Numbered from the stretch's first letter, positions 17,115 to 25,768 are shown. The stretch is DNA of 64,000 bases from an uncultured Lachnospiraceae bacterium (GCA_902779575.1 CACZBW010000005.1:1-64000), one strand, 5' to 3'. The notes: generated by a model not told the origin, from the sequence alone. Made by a program: numbers and translations.

Positions 17115-18029
17115 TCACTTCAATTCATCTTTCGCAGTTGTGCGGAAGACAATCAGACTCAGGATACCTGTCAGGATCAGGAGCAGTACAGACAAAGCTC
17201 CGGCGAGACCATAGTTCTTGCTGTAAAGATGTTTGTTCAGATACATGATCAGGGTCATCGATGTACGCATCGGATCACCTGTACCGTTTGTCAGAATCTG
17301 CGGCACATCGAACATCTGGAGGCCGCCGATCAGGGAAGTGACAACCACATAGATAAAAATCGGCTTCAGCAGAGGCAGCGTAATCCGGAAAAAGATCTGT
17401 GTCGGAGTAGCTCCGTCCACCTCCGCGGCTTCATACAGGGAATCAGAAATACCCATCATGCCGGCCATCAGGAGGATCGTCGTATTACCGAACCACATCA
17501 GGCAGTTCATCATCGCAACCAGGCCCCTTACGGTACCTGCATGGGACATAAACTGATAGGGTTCCTTGAAAATACCGATATTTACCAGAATGGAATTGAC
17601 CGGTCCGGTGTTCGCAAACAGAGTAAAGAACAGCATGGAAAATGCGGACGCCATAATCAGGTTCGGAAGATAGATTACGGTTTTAAAGAAACGCTGTCCT
17701 TTCAGTTTCAGGGACGGATTGGTAAACCATGCTCCCAGAAGCAGAGACAGAAGAATCTGCGGAATGAAACCAGCGATCCACATAATCATGGTATTCTTAA
17801 AATACTTCAGGAGATCACCCTGGGTCAGGAGCTGGACGTAATTCTTCAGTCCTATAAAATTCGGTCCTACCTGCTTCAGGCCGGACATATAGTTTTCAAA
17901 AAAACTGTTATAGATTGTCGTCACAAGCGGAATCAGCTGGAAAACAACGAAAACAACCATGAAGGGGATCAGGAAAATATAACCCCATTTATTGTAGCTT
18001 GTGATCCTGCTTTTTTTATTACTCGTCAT
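17115..18029 (-). CDS. Carbohydrate ABC transporter permease, MalF/CUT1 type
   Basis: At 304 residues it has six predicted membrane segments and the EAA motif (EAAEVDGATPTQIFFRITLPL, about 205-225). The ATG at 18029 is chosen because GGTGGGAG lies just upstream; an in-frame GTG at 18044 falls inside that site. It is 11 nt upstream of the second permease and pairs with it to form the channel. Confidence 0.93.
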   Translation of the reverse strand: MTSNKKSRITSYNKWGYIFLIPFMVVFVVFQLIPLVTTIYNSFFENYMSGLKQVGPNFIGLKNYVQLLTQGDLLKYFKNTMIMWIAGFIPQILLSLLLGAWFTNPSLKLKGQRFFKTVIYLPNLIMASAFSMLFFTLFANTGPVNSILVNIGIFKEPYQFMSHAGTVRGLVAMMNCLMWFGNTTILLMAGMMGISDSLYEAAEVDGATPTQIFFRITLPLLKPIFIYVVVTSLIGGLQMFDVPQILTNGTGDPMRTSMTLIMYLNKHLYSKNYGLAGALSVLLLILTGILSLIVFRTTAKDELK

Positions 18030-18067
18030 AGCGGAATCTCCCACCTTCTGCGTGCTTCAGGGACAAA

Positions 18068-18101
18068 CAGGGCCCGCCCGCCATAGAGCGGGCAGGCCCT
18101 G
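18068..18101 (-). terminator. Intercistronic hairpin between binding protein and permease
   Basis: CAGGGCC/GGCCCTG continues into GCCCGC/GCGGGC after one mismatch, with a 6-nt loop. On the minus strand TTTGTCCC follows, a weak T-tract. It probably acts as a partial terminator or 3' stabiliser that sets more binding protein than permease. Confidence 0.6.
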
Positions 18102-18109
18102 ATCAAGTT

Positions 18110-18169
18110 CTGTCAGACTGTCGGTCTGTTAGTTCTGATATTCAGATAATCTGTCAGACTGCCGGTCTG
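18110..18169. repeat. Two 19-bp direct repeats, each a small hairpin
   Basis: CTGTCAGACTGTCGGTCTG (18110-18128) recurs at 18151-18169 with one change (T to C), 41 nt apart. Each can fold as CAGAC/GTCTG. They lie just after the binding-protein stop. Confidence 0.6.
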
Positions 18170-18189
18170 CTGCTTACCGGTTATCCGGA

Positions 18190-19512
18190 TCAGTCAGTTG
18201 TAAGCTCCGGATACTTCTCAACGATCGCGCTCTTGAACTGTCCAAGGGCTGCGTCATAATCAGCGTTGCCGTCGAAGTAGTTCTTCATAGCGCCCTGGAA
18301 CTCTTCGTTGCATCCCTGGTCATAGGGGCTGATGTTGCTCATGTCAACGTTCTCAGCGCCTGCTGCAAGCATCTCATAAGGATTCTGGCCGCCAAGCAGT
18401 GCCAGGTTTCCGGAATCATCAGCAGAAAGCTCGGCAAGAACTTCTGTGTTGTTGACGCAGTCAGCATCAACCTGAGCGATTTCCTTCATAACAGCGTTGT
18501 CGGTGGTCATGGTAAGGATGATATCCTTAACCAGCTCCGGATTGTCGGTTCCCTGTGCTGCGCAGATCCAGGTGCCGCCCCAGTAGAAGCTCTGCGGTCC
18601 GGTTACAAATCCCCATCCGCCGTCATAAGCTACAGAACCTTCCTCATCCGCATGCAGGCAGAAGTTGAAGAACCATGCCGGCCCAAAGTAGCAGAATACT
18701 TTACCTTCCGGGAAGAAGCCCTTTGCCCAGTCATCGCTCCACAGCTCAGCAGTGGTGGTCTGTCCTGCGTCAACAGCTGCCTTGGAATCATCGACCCATG
18801 CCTTGATGTTGTCATCCAGAACTACCTTGCCGTCCTGTACCCACGGACCTGCAACGTTGTTGGAATATACACGATAGGTATCATTGACTGTTGCAGCCAT
18901 CTTGTAGCCGGCCTCAGCCATCTTCGCTGCTGTCTCGGTATAGGTTGCCCAGTCCTTGACTGCTTCCTGAACCTCAGCGGGATCGTCGGTGCCAAGAACT
19001 TCCTTGGCGATCTCGCGGTTGTAGATCAGGCCTGCGGAGCATGCCTGCCAGGAAGATCCGCGCAGAACTCCGTTCGCGTCTGTTACGATATCCTTGGTGT
19101 ACTGATACTGTTTTCCAAGATCATCAGCGGTGATGCCCAGCTCTTCGAGCGGCATAGCTACGTTTGCATCCGCATCGACATACTTGAGAGCATAGTCTGC
19201 TTCCACCAGGAAGATATCAACCTTCTCATCCGCTGCGGCATCAACATTGCCCGGCAGTACGGAGTCCAGATTGTTCTGATAAGCGTTGTCATCGGACGGG
19301 GTGATGATCCAGTTGACGGTCACATCGCCGATCTTGCCGGTCGTTGCATCAACTTCTTCATATCCCGGATAGTGATCTGTGATGCGGCTCTTGAATTCCT
19401 CATTCCAGACCTCAACGTTCAGGACGCTGCCTTCTTCTGCGAATGCTGCTCCCGGAATGACCATTGCTCCAAGAAGTGCCAGGCTGAGCAGACTGATAGT
19501 ACGTTTCTTCAT
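18190..19512 (-). CDS. Extracellular sugar-binding protein of an ABC transporter
   Basis: The 440-residue protein has a 25-residue signal peptide (charged MKKR, hydrophobic core, AFA-EE cleavage site) and a mature domain of the family 1 solute-binding type (for example the GLIYNREIAKEVLG and PQSFYWGGTWICA stretches). It should capture an oligosaccharide and deliver it to the two permeases downstream. The signal region has no lipobox cysteine, so unlike most Gram-positive binding proteins it cannot be lipid-anchored by the usual route. A consensus promoter and a palindrome lie upstream. Confidence 0.9.
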   Translation of the reverse strand: MKKRTISLLSLALLGAMVIPGAAFAEEGSVLNVEVWNEEFKSRITDHYPGYEEVDATTGKIGDVTVNWIITPSDDNAYQNNLDSVLPGNVDAAADEKVDIFLVEADYALKYVDADANVAMPLEELGITADDLGKQYQYTKDIVTDANGVLRGSSWQACSAGLIYNREIAKEVLGTDDPAEVQEAVKDWATYTETAAKMAEAGYKMAATVNDTYRVYSNNVAGPWVQDGKVVLDDNIKAWVDDSKAAVDAGQTTTAELWSDDWAKGFFPEGKVFCYFGPAWFFNFCLHADEEGSVAYDGGWGFVTGPQSFYWGGTWICAAQGTDNPELVKDIILTMTTDNAVMKEIAQVDADCVNNTEVLAELSADDSGNLALLGGQNPYEMLAAGAENVDMSNISPYDQGCNEEFQGAMKNYFDGNADYDAALGQFKSAIVEKYPELTTD

Positions 19513-19603
19513 AGTTCTTGCCTCCCTGAGATTAATTGTGTGTTTTGCTCCGGAGTTTTCTTCGCTCTCCGTTGCGTAACCACTAAATCGTTTTCGTAAC
19601 TAA

Positions 19604-19632
19604 ATAATAAGGCACAACAACGAAACTGTCAA
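19604..19632 (-). promoter_or_regulatory. Promoter of the sugar ABC transporter operon
   Basis: TTGACA (19632-19627), 17-nt spacer and TATTAT (19609-19604). Two CGTAAC motifs, 20 nt apart (19575-19580 and 19595-19600), lie downstream and may be repressor half-sites. Confidence 0.75.
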
Positions 19633-19644
19633 TCAGAATGTTTT

Positions 19645-19670
19645 CACAAAAACAAAGGCATGTTTTTGTG
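19645..19670. promoter_or_regulatory. Perfect inverted repeat upstream of the ABC operon promoter
   Basis: CACAAAAACA (19645-19654) and TGTTTTTGTG (19661-19670), separated by 6 bp, end 12 bp upstream of the -35 box. Position and symmetry suggest an activator-type regulator site. Confidence 0.5.
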
Positions 19671-19821
19671 TACTTTGTATAGTTGAGGGCGGATCTCTTT
19701 TTTTATGGAGTGCAATTTTCAGAGTCGGGGATGCCTGTCTTTCCGTCGTTTTTCGGTCAGCCGAAAACGTATTCGCATACTTTCGGCTCGGAAAATCCCT
19801 TTCCTGACCGCTGCCGGCCGT

Positions 19822-19867
19822 AAAAAAGAAGTTCCGAAAACTCCCGCGGCGCAGGGTTTCGGAACTT
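19822..19867 (-). terminator. Terminator of the suf operon
   Basis: AAGTTCCGAAA (19829-19839) pairs with TTTCGGAACTT (19857-19867); CTTTTTT follows on the minus strand, 13 nt after the sufU stop. Confidence 0.8.
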
Positions 19868-19879
19868 TTTCCTGTCTGT

Positions 19880-20311
19880 CTATACAGTCTTCTCCGGATG
19901 CCTGAGAATCTCGTCCAGCGTGTGCCAGCCCAGGACCGCGCACTTTACTCTGGAAGGCATATGGGAAATATCCTGCAGGGCCCCGGCTTCTTCGAGGCGT
20001 TCCGCCTCCTCGCCGCTGATGCTTCCTGTAATCATACGCACGAAGATTTCCGAAAGTTCTTCAGCCTCCTGTACGCTTTTCCCGATTACAAGATCCAGCA
20101 TGATATCCGCGGAAGCCTGGGAGATGGCACAGCCGTCTCCTGTATAGGCTCCGTCTTTCACCATTCCGTCCTCCACCCGCAGCTTCAGGATGATATCATC
20201 CCCGCAGCTTGGATTCACCCCTTCGAGAATATAGTTTGCATCCGGCAGGTCATGCTTGTTTCCGGGGTGCAGATTATGGTCCGTAAGAATCTCATTATAA
20301 AAAGTATTCAT
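19880..20311 (-). CDS. sufU: SufU-type Fe-S cluster assembly protein
   Basis: The 143-residue IscU-fold protein has the three conserved cysteines in NPSCGD (C36), GDGCAIS (C61) and VKCAVLGW (about C123). In Firmicutes SufU is a zinc-dependent sulfurtransferase that accepts persulfide sulfur from SufS. It is the last gene of sufCBDSU, 2 nt after sufS. Confidence 0.93.
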   Translation of the reverse strand: MNTFYNEILTDHNLHPGNKHDLPDANYILEGVNPSCGDDIILKLRVEDGMVKDGAYTGDGCAISQASADIMLDLVIGKSVQEAEELSEIFVRMITGSISGEEAERLEEAGALQDISHMPSRVKCAVLGWHTLDEILRHPEKTV

Positions 20312-20313
20312 TG

Positions 20314-21579
20314 TCAGTCCTCATACCCCATACGCCGCCTCAGGCTGCCGAGGCAGACAAGGAAGCGGTCAATTTCTTCTTTCGTATTGTAAAAAGCGAA
20401 GCTTGCCCTGGCGGAAGAGGATACCCCCAGGAAATTCATCAGGGGCTGCGCGCAGTGATGGCCGGCCCTGACGCAGATATGGTCCTCGTCCATGATCGCG
20501 GCAATGTCGTGCGGGTGTACGCCTTCCACCGTAAAGGTCACGATTGCGTTATGCCGTTCCGGATCCGGAGATCCGAGGATCTTCACAAATGGGATTTTTT
20601 TCATTCCCTCTATGGCATAACGGGTCAGCTCCCGTTCCGCCTCCGTGATCCTGTCCCAGCCAAGTTTCTCATAATAGCGGATTGCCGCGTGAAGTCCGGC
20701 GGCGCCGGCGGCATTGACGGTCCCGGCTTCGAATTTGGCGGGCAGCTGCGCCCAGCTGGCGCCGTCCAGCGACACGGAACGGATCATCTCTCCGCCTCTC
20801 AGGAAAGGATCCATCTCTTCAAGGAGCGCCTTTTTTCCATACAGGACGCCGATCCCCATGGGCCCCAGCATTTTATGTCCGGAAAATGCAAGGAAGTCCA
20901 CGTCCAGCTCACGGACATCCACCTTCATGTGCGGTACGCTCTGGGCGCCGTCACAGACAAATACGGCGCCTGCTTCATGAGCGATCTCCGCGAACAGACG
21001 GATATCATTCTCTGCTCCGAGAACATTGCTGACCTGCGTGACGGCGGCCAGTTTCGTTCCGGGTTTCAAAGCGGCCCGGAATGCTTCCCCGCTGATCCGT
21101 CCTTCTCTGTCCGGTTCAAGATAGTACAGGGAGGCTCCTGTCTTTTTTGCGGCCATCTGCCAGGGAAGCAGGTTGGAATGATGCTCTTCCACGCTGGTCA
21201 GAATCCCGTCGCCCGGTCCCAGGTTGTTCAGCGCCCAGCTGTATGCAATCAGATTCAGGCTCTCGGTCGTATTGCGGGTAAATATAATCTCTTCCGGGAA
21301 AGAAGCCCCGATGAAGCCCTGTACCGCCTCGCGGGCATCTTCATACTCCTGCGTTGCTGCCGCGGACAGTTCATAGAGTCCTCTGAGCGGGTTCGCGTTT
21401 TCTTCCTCATAAAAACGTTTTACGGCTTCGATTACGCAGCGGGGTTTCTGTGTGGTGGCAGCATTGTCAAGATATGCTGTCCGCTCCGTCAGGATCGGGA
21501 AATCCTTCCGGACCGCCTCAGCCGGGCAGGAGCCCCCGCGCTGCATCTGCTTTTCCGTGTTCCTGCAATTCTCAGTCAT
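20314..21579 (-). CDS. sufS: Cysteine desulfurase SufS
   Basis: The 421-residue PLP enzyme releases sulfur from cysteine for Fe-S assembly. The PLP lysine is in SGHKMLGPMG and the catalytic cysteine in RAGHHCAQPLM, characteristic of group II (SufS) desulfurases. I place the start at the ATG at 21579, which has AAGGAG 10 nt upstream; an upstream ATG at 21600 has no such site. The chosen start overlaps the sufD stop by 8 nt. Confidence 0.93.
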   Translation of the reverse strand: MTENCRNTEKQMQRGGSCPAEAVRKDFPILTERTAYLDNAATTQKPRCVIEAVKRFYEEENANPLRGLYELSAAATQEYEDAREAVQGFIGASFPEEIIFTRNTTESLNLIAYSWALNNLGPGDGILTSVEEHHSNLLPWQMAAKKTGASLYYLEPDREGRISGEAFRAALKPGTKLAAVTQVSNVLGAENDIRLFAEIAHEAGAVFVCDGAQSVPHMKVDVRELDVDFLAFSGHKMLGPMGIGVLYGKKALLEEMDPFLRGGEMIRSVSLDGASWAQLPAKFEAGTVNAAGAAGLHAAIRYYEKLGWDRITEAERELTRYAIEGMKKIPFVKILGSPDPERHNAIVTFTVEGVHPHDIAAIMDEDHICVRAGHHCAQPLMNFLGVSSSARASFAFYNTKEEIDRFLVCLGSLRRRMGYED

Positions 21580-22738
21580 TCTCCCGGTCTCCTTCCGCAT
21601 CTGTCCCGGATCCGCCGAGCAGGCACCTGGCCTCCCTCTGTATACCGGAAACGGGAATCCGCTCTATTACCGCATTCAGCTTTGCCTGCGCCATCATTTC
21701 ATAGACGCTTTCCCGGTCCATCCCCCGGGACTGGAGATAGAAAAGGACATCTTCATCCAGCCGGCCGATTGTTGCGCCATGGCTGCCCGCTACATCCTCT
21801 TCCGAGCACAGGATCACCGGAATCGTCCGGTTCCGGACCTGTTCGTCAATCAGCAGAACGTCCTCCTTTTCATGTCCGGATGCCCCGGAAGATCCTTTCT
21901 TAAAATCGATTGTCCCCGCGAACAGTTTTTCAGACCGGTCCCTTAGAACGCCCGCGGCATTGATCCCGCATTCCGTCTTCTTCCCTCTGTGACTGACCGC
22001 GTAGCTGATATTCAGTTTCTCTTCGCCGCGCAGCTGATAGCCGAGCTCCGCACAGAAGGAGGCTCTGGCTCCGTCCAGGTCAATCCGTGTCTCCTGGGCT
22101 GTCGTTCCGCCTCCGAGAAAGAGCTGGACAAGCTCTATCCTCGCAGAAGGCCCGGCACTGCCGGTCAGTTCATTTACAAAGGAGAAGCGGCTGCCGGTCT
22201 TCTGGATCTGGATCAGTCTCAGCACGGCCCCCTTTCCCAGGCGGAAAGAAGTTCTGACTCCGGCCATATTCTCCGCGCTTTCCGCGGTGAGAAAATCTTC
22301 CAGTACCGTCAGGCTGCTGCCATCCTCCAGATTCAGCTGTATATCATTCAGAACAAGTCCTGAGCCGGCGCAGCGGAAAGTCAGGGCCAGGGGATCTGCT
22401 GTCCGGCAGCCCGCCTTTAAGCTAAAGCGTTTTGTTGGAATACCGGCTTCTTCTATCAGTTTTCCGAGACCGTCCTTGCTGCCGGGATCTTCTTTCCCTG
22501 CTGTCTCTCCGAAAAAAAGAACCCTGTCTTCTCTGTTCTCTCCCCCGCAGGCCGGATCCGTCCGCTGTCCGCCCGCCGCATCTTCCATGGTGACCTCTTC
22601 CGGCAGGGACAGCCTGATTTCCCCTGAGACAGGAGCCGCGCTGCTCTTCATCTTTACGTCATTCATTCCCAGCCAGTACCAGGTCAGCGCCGGAAGGCGG
22701 TTCACCGTGATCTGCTTCTCTCCGCTCTTCTCCTTCAT
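21572..22738 (-). CDS. sufD: SufD subunit of the Fe-S scaffold complex
   Basis: The 388-residue SufB/SufD-family protein has a variable N-terminal part and the right-handed beta-helix core. The C-terminal SHGATIGRLDEDVLFYLQSRG carries the histidine equivalent to the essential SufD histidine. It pairs with SufB and SufC. Its ATG overlaps the sufB stop as ATGA. Confidence 0.9.
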   Translation of the reverse strand: MKEKSGEKQITVNRLPALTWYWLGMNDVKMKSSAAPVSGEIRLSLPEEVTMEDAAGGQRTDPACGGENREDRVLFFGETAGKEDPGSKDGLGKLIEEAGIPTKRFSLKAGCRTADPLALTFRCAGSGLVLNDIQLNLEDGSSLTVLEDFLTAESAENMAGVRTSFRLGKGAVLRLIQIQKTGSRFSFVNELTGSAGPSARIELVQLFLGGGTTAQETRIDLDGARASFCAELGYQLRGEEKLNISYAVSHRGKKTECGINAAGVLRDRSEKLFAGTIDFKKGSSGASGHEKEDVLLIDEQVRNRTIPVILCSEEDVAGSHGATIGRLDEDVLFYLQSRGMDRESVYEMMAQAKLNAVIERIPVSGIQREARCLLGGSGTDAEGDREND

Positions 22739-24141
22739 CCCACTGTTCCTTTCATCTCAAGCCGGATCAGATTGTTCATTTCCACCGCGTATTCCAGCGG
22801 CAGTTCCTTCCCGACATTGTCCGCAAAGCCGGACACAATCAGCGCTCTCGCCTCATCCTCCGGCAGCCCCCGGCTCATCAGGTAAAAAACCGCGTCATCC
22901 GAAATACGGCCGATTTTTGCCTCGTGGCCGATATCCGCCTGCCGGGTCCGTATGTCCATGGCCGGGATTGTATCCGAACGTGACTCGGAATCCAGCATCA
23001 GCGATTCGCAGGAAACCGAGGACCTGCTGTTCTTTGCCTTCTCCTGCACGACTACTGCGGAGCGGAAGGTGGATATTCCGCCGCCTTTGCTGATCGACCG
23101 GGTATTCACATAGGAAGAGGTATCCGGCGCTGCATGGACGACTTTACATCCCGTATCCAGATTCTGGCCTGCCCCTGCAAAAGTAACCCCGGTAAATTCC
23201 GAGCGGGCTCCGCGTCCGTGCAGGACGCTCATCGGATAAAGATAGGAAACATGGGATCCGAAAGAACCGGATACCCATTCGATCCTGCCGCCCTCCTCCA
23301 CCAGCGCCCGCTTCGTATTGAGGTTGTACATATTCTTCGACCAGTTTTCGATGGTCGAATAGCGAAGGGAAGCATTCGCGCCGACAAAGAGTTCCACACA
23401 TCCTGCATGAAGATTCGCAACATTATATTTGGGAGCGGAACATCCTTCAATAAAATGGAGGGAGGAACCTTTTCCCAGAATAATCAGTGTATGTTCAAAC
23501 TGCCCGGCGCCTTTGGCGTTCAGGCGGAAATAGGACTGAAGCGGAATATCCAGCTTTACCCCGTCCGGTACATAAACAAAAGATCCCCCTGACCATACCG
23601 CCCCGTGAAGCGCCGCGAATTTATGGTCCGACGGAGGAACCAGTTTCATGAAATGGTCCCTGATCATCTCTCCGTACTCCCCGTGCAGGGCGCTCTCGAT
23701 ATCCGTATAGACGACTCCCTGCTTCACGGCAAAATCCTGCACATTATGGTATACCAGTTCAGAGTCATACTGGGCTCCCACCCCGGCAAGGGATTTGCGC
23801 TCCGCTTCCGGTATGCCCAGCCGTTCAAAGGTTTCCTTGATATCATCCGGAACAGCGTCCCAGTTGTCTGCCATTTTCGCATTCGGGCGGACATAGGTCG
23901 CGATGTGCTCCATATCCAGGCCTTCTATGGAAGGGCCCCAGTCCTTCATGGGGATAGAATTATATATTTCCAGTGACTTCAGGCGGAAATCCCGCATCCA
24001 GTCCGGATCGTTCTTCTCCTCCGAGATCTGCTCCACGATCTCCGGCGACAGACCTGCATCGATTCTCCAGGCGTCCTTCTCCTCAAACCGGAAATCATAC
24101 ATGCTCCGGTCGATATCTTCTACATAAGTCTTCTCAGCCAT
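22735..24141 (-). CDS. sufB: SufB scaffold subunit
   Basis: The 468-residue protein is well conserved. VSCESLMLDSESRSDTIP contains the core cysteine, and GHEAKIGRISDDAVFYLMSRG closes the beta-helix with the conserved acidic and His residues. With SufC and SufD it assembles [4Fe-4S] clusters. A 147-bp gap separates it from sufC, in which I see no gene. Confidence 0.95.
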   Translation of the reverse strand: MAEKTYVEDIDRSMYDFRFEEKDAWRIDAGLSPEIVEQISEEKNDPDWMRDFRLKSLEIYNSIPMKDWGPSIEGLDMEHIATYVRPNAKMADNWDAVPDDIKETFERLGIPEAERKSLAGVGAQYDSELVYHNVQDFAVKQGVVYTDIESALHGEYGEMIRDHFMKLVPPSDHKFAALHGAVWSGGSFVYVPDGVKLDIPLQSYFRLNAKGAGQFEHTLIILGKGSSLHFIEGCSAPKYNVANLHAGCVELFVGANASLRYSTIENWSKNMYNLNTKRALVEEGGRIEWVSGSFGSHVSYLYPMSVLHGRGARSEFTGVTFAGAGQNLDTGCKVVHAAPDTSSYVNTRSISKGGGISTFRSAVVVQEKAKNSRSSVSCESLMLDSESRSDTIPAMDIRTRQADIGHEAKIGRISDDAVFYLMSRGLPEDEARALIVSGFADNVGKELPLEYAVEMNNLIRLEMKGTVG

Positions 24142-24288
24142 ATCTGTATCCTGCTCTGTTTACGCTCCTGTCCGCGCCATGCTTCGTTTCCGCCGCAGAG
24201 ATCCCTGCGTGCTTTCTTTATTCCATCTCCCGCAGCTGCAGCTGCCGGACAGATCTCCTGCAGACCTCCCCGCGTGCGCCGCGCTCTG

Positions 24289-25053
24289 TCAGCCCTCTTC
24301 TGCCGCTTTCTGTGTCAGAAAACGTTCGAAGCCGTTCTCATTTATCTCACTGATCAGCCCGGCATCCCCGTTCTCCACGATCCGGCCTTCCACGAGAACA
24401 TGGACCGCGTCAACATGCAGGGCTTCCAGAATCCTAGTGGAATGTGTAATGATCAGGAGGGTTCCCTTTTTATCCTTCTGGTACTCCTCCACTCCCCGGG
24501 AAACCGTCCGCACGGCGTCGACGTCAAGTCCGGAATCGGTCTCGTCCAGAATAGCGAAAACAGGCTTCAGCATCAGCAGCTGCAGAATCTCCGCCTTCTT
24601 CTTCTCGCCTCCGGAAAAGCCGACATTCAGATCCCTGTCCGCATAGGAAGAATCCATGTTCAGGACTTCCAGGCTCTCATGGATTTTTTTCCTGAACTCC
24701 CACATCCGGATCCGCTCTCCGCTCCTCATCTCCAGAGCGCTGCGGATAAAATTCGACAGCGATACGCCCGGTACTTCGACAGGATTCTGAAAAGAGAGGA
24801 AAAGTCCGGCTTTGGCTCTCTCATCCACATTCTGCGAAAGAAGATCTCTGCCGGCAAATTCGATGCTGCCGCCCGTCACCCGGTACTGCGGATTTCCCAT
24901 CAGGACATTCCCCAGAGTAGACTTTCCGGCGCCGTTCGGCCCCATCAGCACATGTGTTTCTCCCCGGCCGATCGTCAGACTGACTCCGTGCAGAATCTGA
25001 TTCTCCTCCGCCCGGACATCCAGTTCCCTGATTTTCAGCAATTCCTCTCCCAT
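24289..25053 (-). CDS. sufC: SufC ATPase of the Fe-S scaffold complex
   Basis: The 254-residue ABC-type ATPase has Walker A GPNGAGKST (about 38-46), signature FSGGEKKKAEILQL (about 148) and Walker B FAILDETDSGLD with the SufC-typical D-x-D context. First gene of the operon; AGGAGG precedes the ATG. Confidence 0.95.
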   Translation of the reverse strand: MGEELLKIRELDVRAEENQILHGVSLTIGRGETHVLMGPNGAGKSTLGNVLMGNPQYRVTGGSIEFAGRDLLSQNVDERAKAGLFLSFQNPVEVPGVSLSNFIRSALEMRSGERIRMWEFRKKIHESLEVLNMDSSYADRDLNVGFSGGEKKKAEILQLLMLKPVFAILDETDSGLDVDAVRTVSRGVEEYQKDKKGTLLIITHSTRILEALHVDAVHVLVEGRIVENGDAGLISEINENGFERFLTQKAAEEG

Positions 25054-25129
25054 ATATCCTCCTTCCGGACTGCAGATCCGCTGCCATGACCTGTCCGGAC
25101 GCTGCCGGAACGATGCTCTGCAAGCAGGT

Positions 25130-25231
25130 CGTTTAATTCCAAGTAATTTACTATGATTTCAACTAAGGGGATTATAGGACATGAGAAATGAAATAGCAAG
25201 TATTTCCGATAAAAATACTTGGAATTAAACG
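25130..25231 (-). promoter_or_regulatory. suf promoter enclosed by a 16-bp perfect inverted repeat
   Basis: The promoter reads TTGCTA (25199-25194), 17 nt, TATAAT (25176-25171). Outside it, CGTTTAATTCCAAGTA (25130-25145) and its exact reverse complement (25216-25231) lie about 20 nt downstream of the start point and about 50 nt upstream of it. Paired identical sites around a promoter suggest a looping repressor sensing iron or Fe-S status. A smaller hairpin (AAGTATTT/AAAATACTT) overlaps the upstream arm. Confidence 0.7.
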
Positions 25232-25262
25232 GGCCAGGATCCGCACCACAGCGCCGACAACG

Positions 25263-25507
25263 CAAAAGACCCATCCACATGACACATGCAGCCGCATGTG
25301 TGTCCGTGGATGGGTCTGACGCGCGCGCGAGCACTTCGCGCTGAAAGCCTCCCACCCTTGTAGCCCTGCGAAAGCAGCCAGGCAAAAACCCGACTGCCTC
25401 CGCAGAAGCAGTGGGTGGGAGAATAAAGTGGGGGCAGCCAGTACTGCCCCCAGTATATACCGTACATAAAACAGTCTCTGCTGAGAGCTTAACCCTTTGA
25501 TTCCCGT
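25263..25507 (-). ncRNA. Candidate structured non-coding RNA with own promoter and terminator
   Basis: On the minus strand a promoter (25514-25542) is followed by four stem domains. H1 is GGGGGCAG/CTGCCCCC (25430-25451). H2 is CTCCCACCC/GGGTGGGAG (25349-25357 with 25413-25421), enclosing two smaller hairpins as a three-way junction. H3 is GCGCGA/TCGCGC (25325-25341). H4 is a 12-bp stem AGACCCATCCAC/GTGGATGGGTCT (25267-25317) with an inner GACACATGC stem, followed by TTTTGCG. An 80-codon ORF inside has no ribosome binding site. I do not recognise the family. The GAAA loop in H2 reads as a GNRA tetraloop only on the plus strand, so strand is not certain. Confidence 0.45.
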
Positions 25508-25513
25508 GCCTAC

Positions 25514-25542
25514 AGTATAGCCCTGTTATTTATGAAATTCAA
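25514..25542 (-). promoter_or_regulatory. Promoter for the candidate RNA
   Basis: TTGAAT (25542-25537), 17-nt spacer, TATACT (25519-25514). No protein gene begins downstream on this strand before the sufC start. Confidence 0.6.
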
Positions 25543-25673
25543 GAGTTTCCGGGCAAAATGTCGTTAATCTTTTTGGAATTCACTGCTCTTTTAAACAAAT
25601 TTGCCATAATATCGGAGTGTTCCGACGCCAGCAAAAAGATACCGTATCTGTATATCAATTCCGGCCGGCCTGA

Positions 25674-25702
25674 TTGCCCGGCCGCCGCGGCTGTGATACA
25701 AT
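25674..25702 (+). promoter_or_regulatory. Promoter of the MATE exporter
   Basis: TTGCCC (25674-25679), 17-nt spacer and TACAAT (25697-25702) with an extended -10 TG. It implies a leader of about 230 nt before the start codon. Confidence 0.5.
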
Positions 25703-25768
25703 GATGCCCGGCAGGCCGCTTTCCCGGCACGGGCCCTGCGGTAATCCGCCGGGGCGAAACGAAAACCC

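Noticed and set aside
20311-21903. 530-codon plus-strand open frame opposite sufS and sufD
   Set aside because: It is antisense to well-conserved genes, has no ribosome binding site, and its sequence is low-complexity and unlike any family I know. GC-rich codon usage of the real genes keeps it open.
25225-25467. 80-codon minus-strand ORF in the candidate RNA
   Set aside because: It has no ribosome binding site and its codons are dictated by the paired stems, so an RNA reading is preferred.
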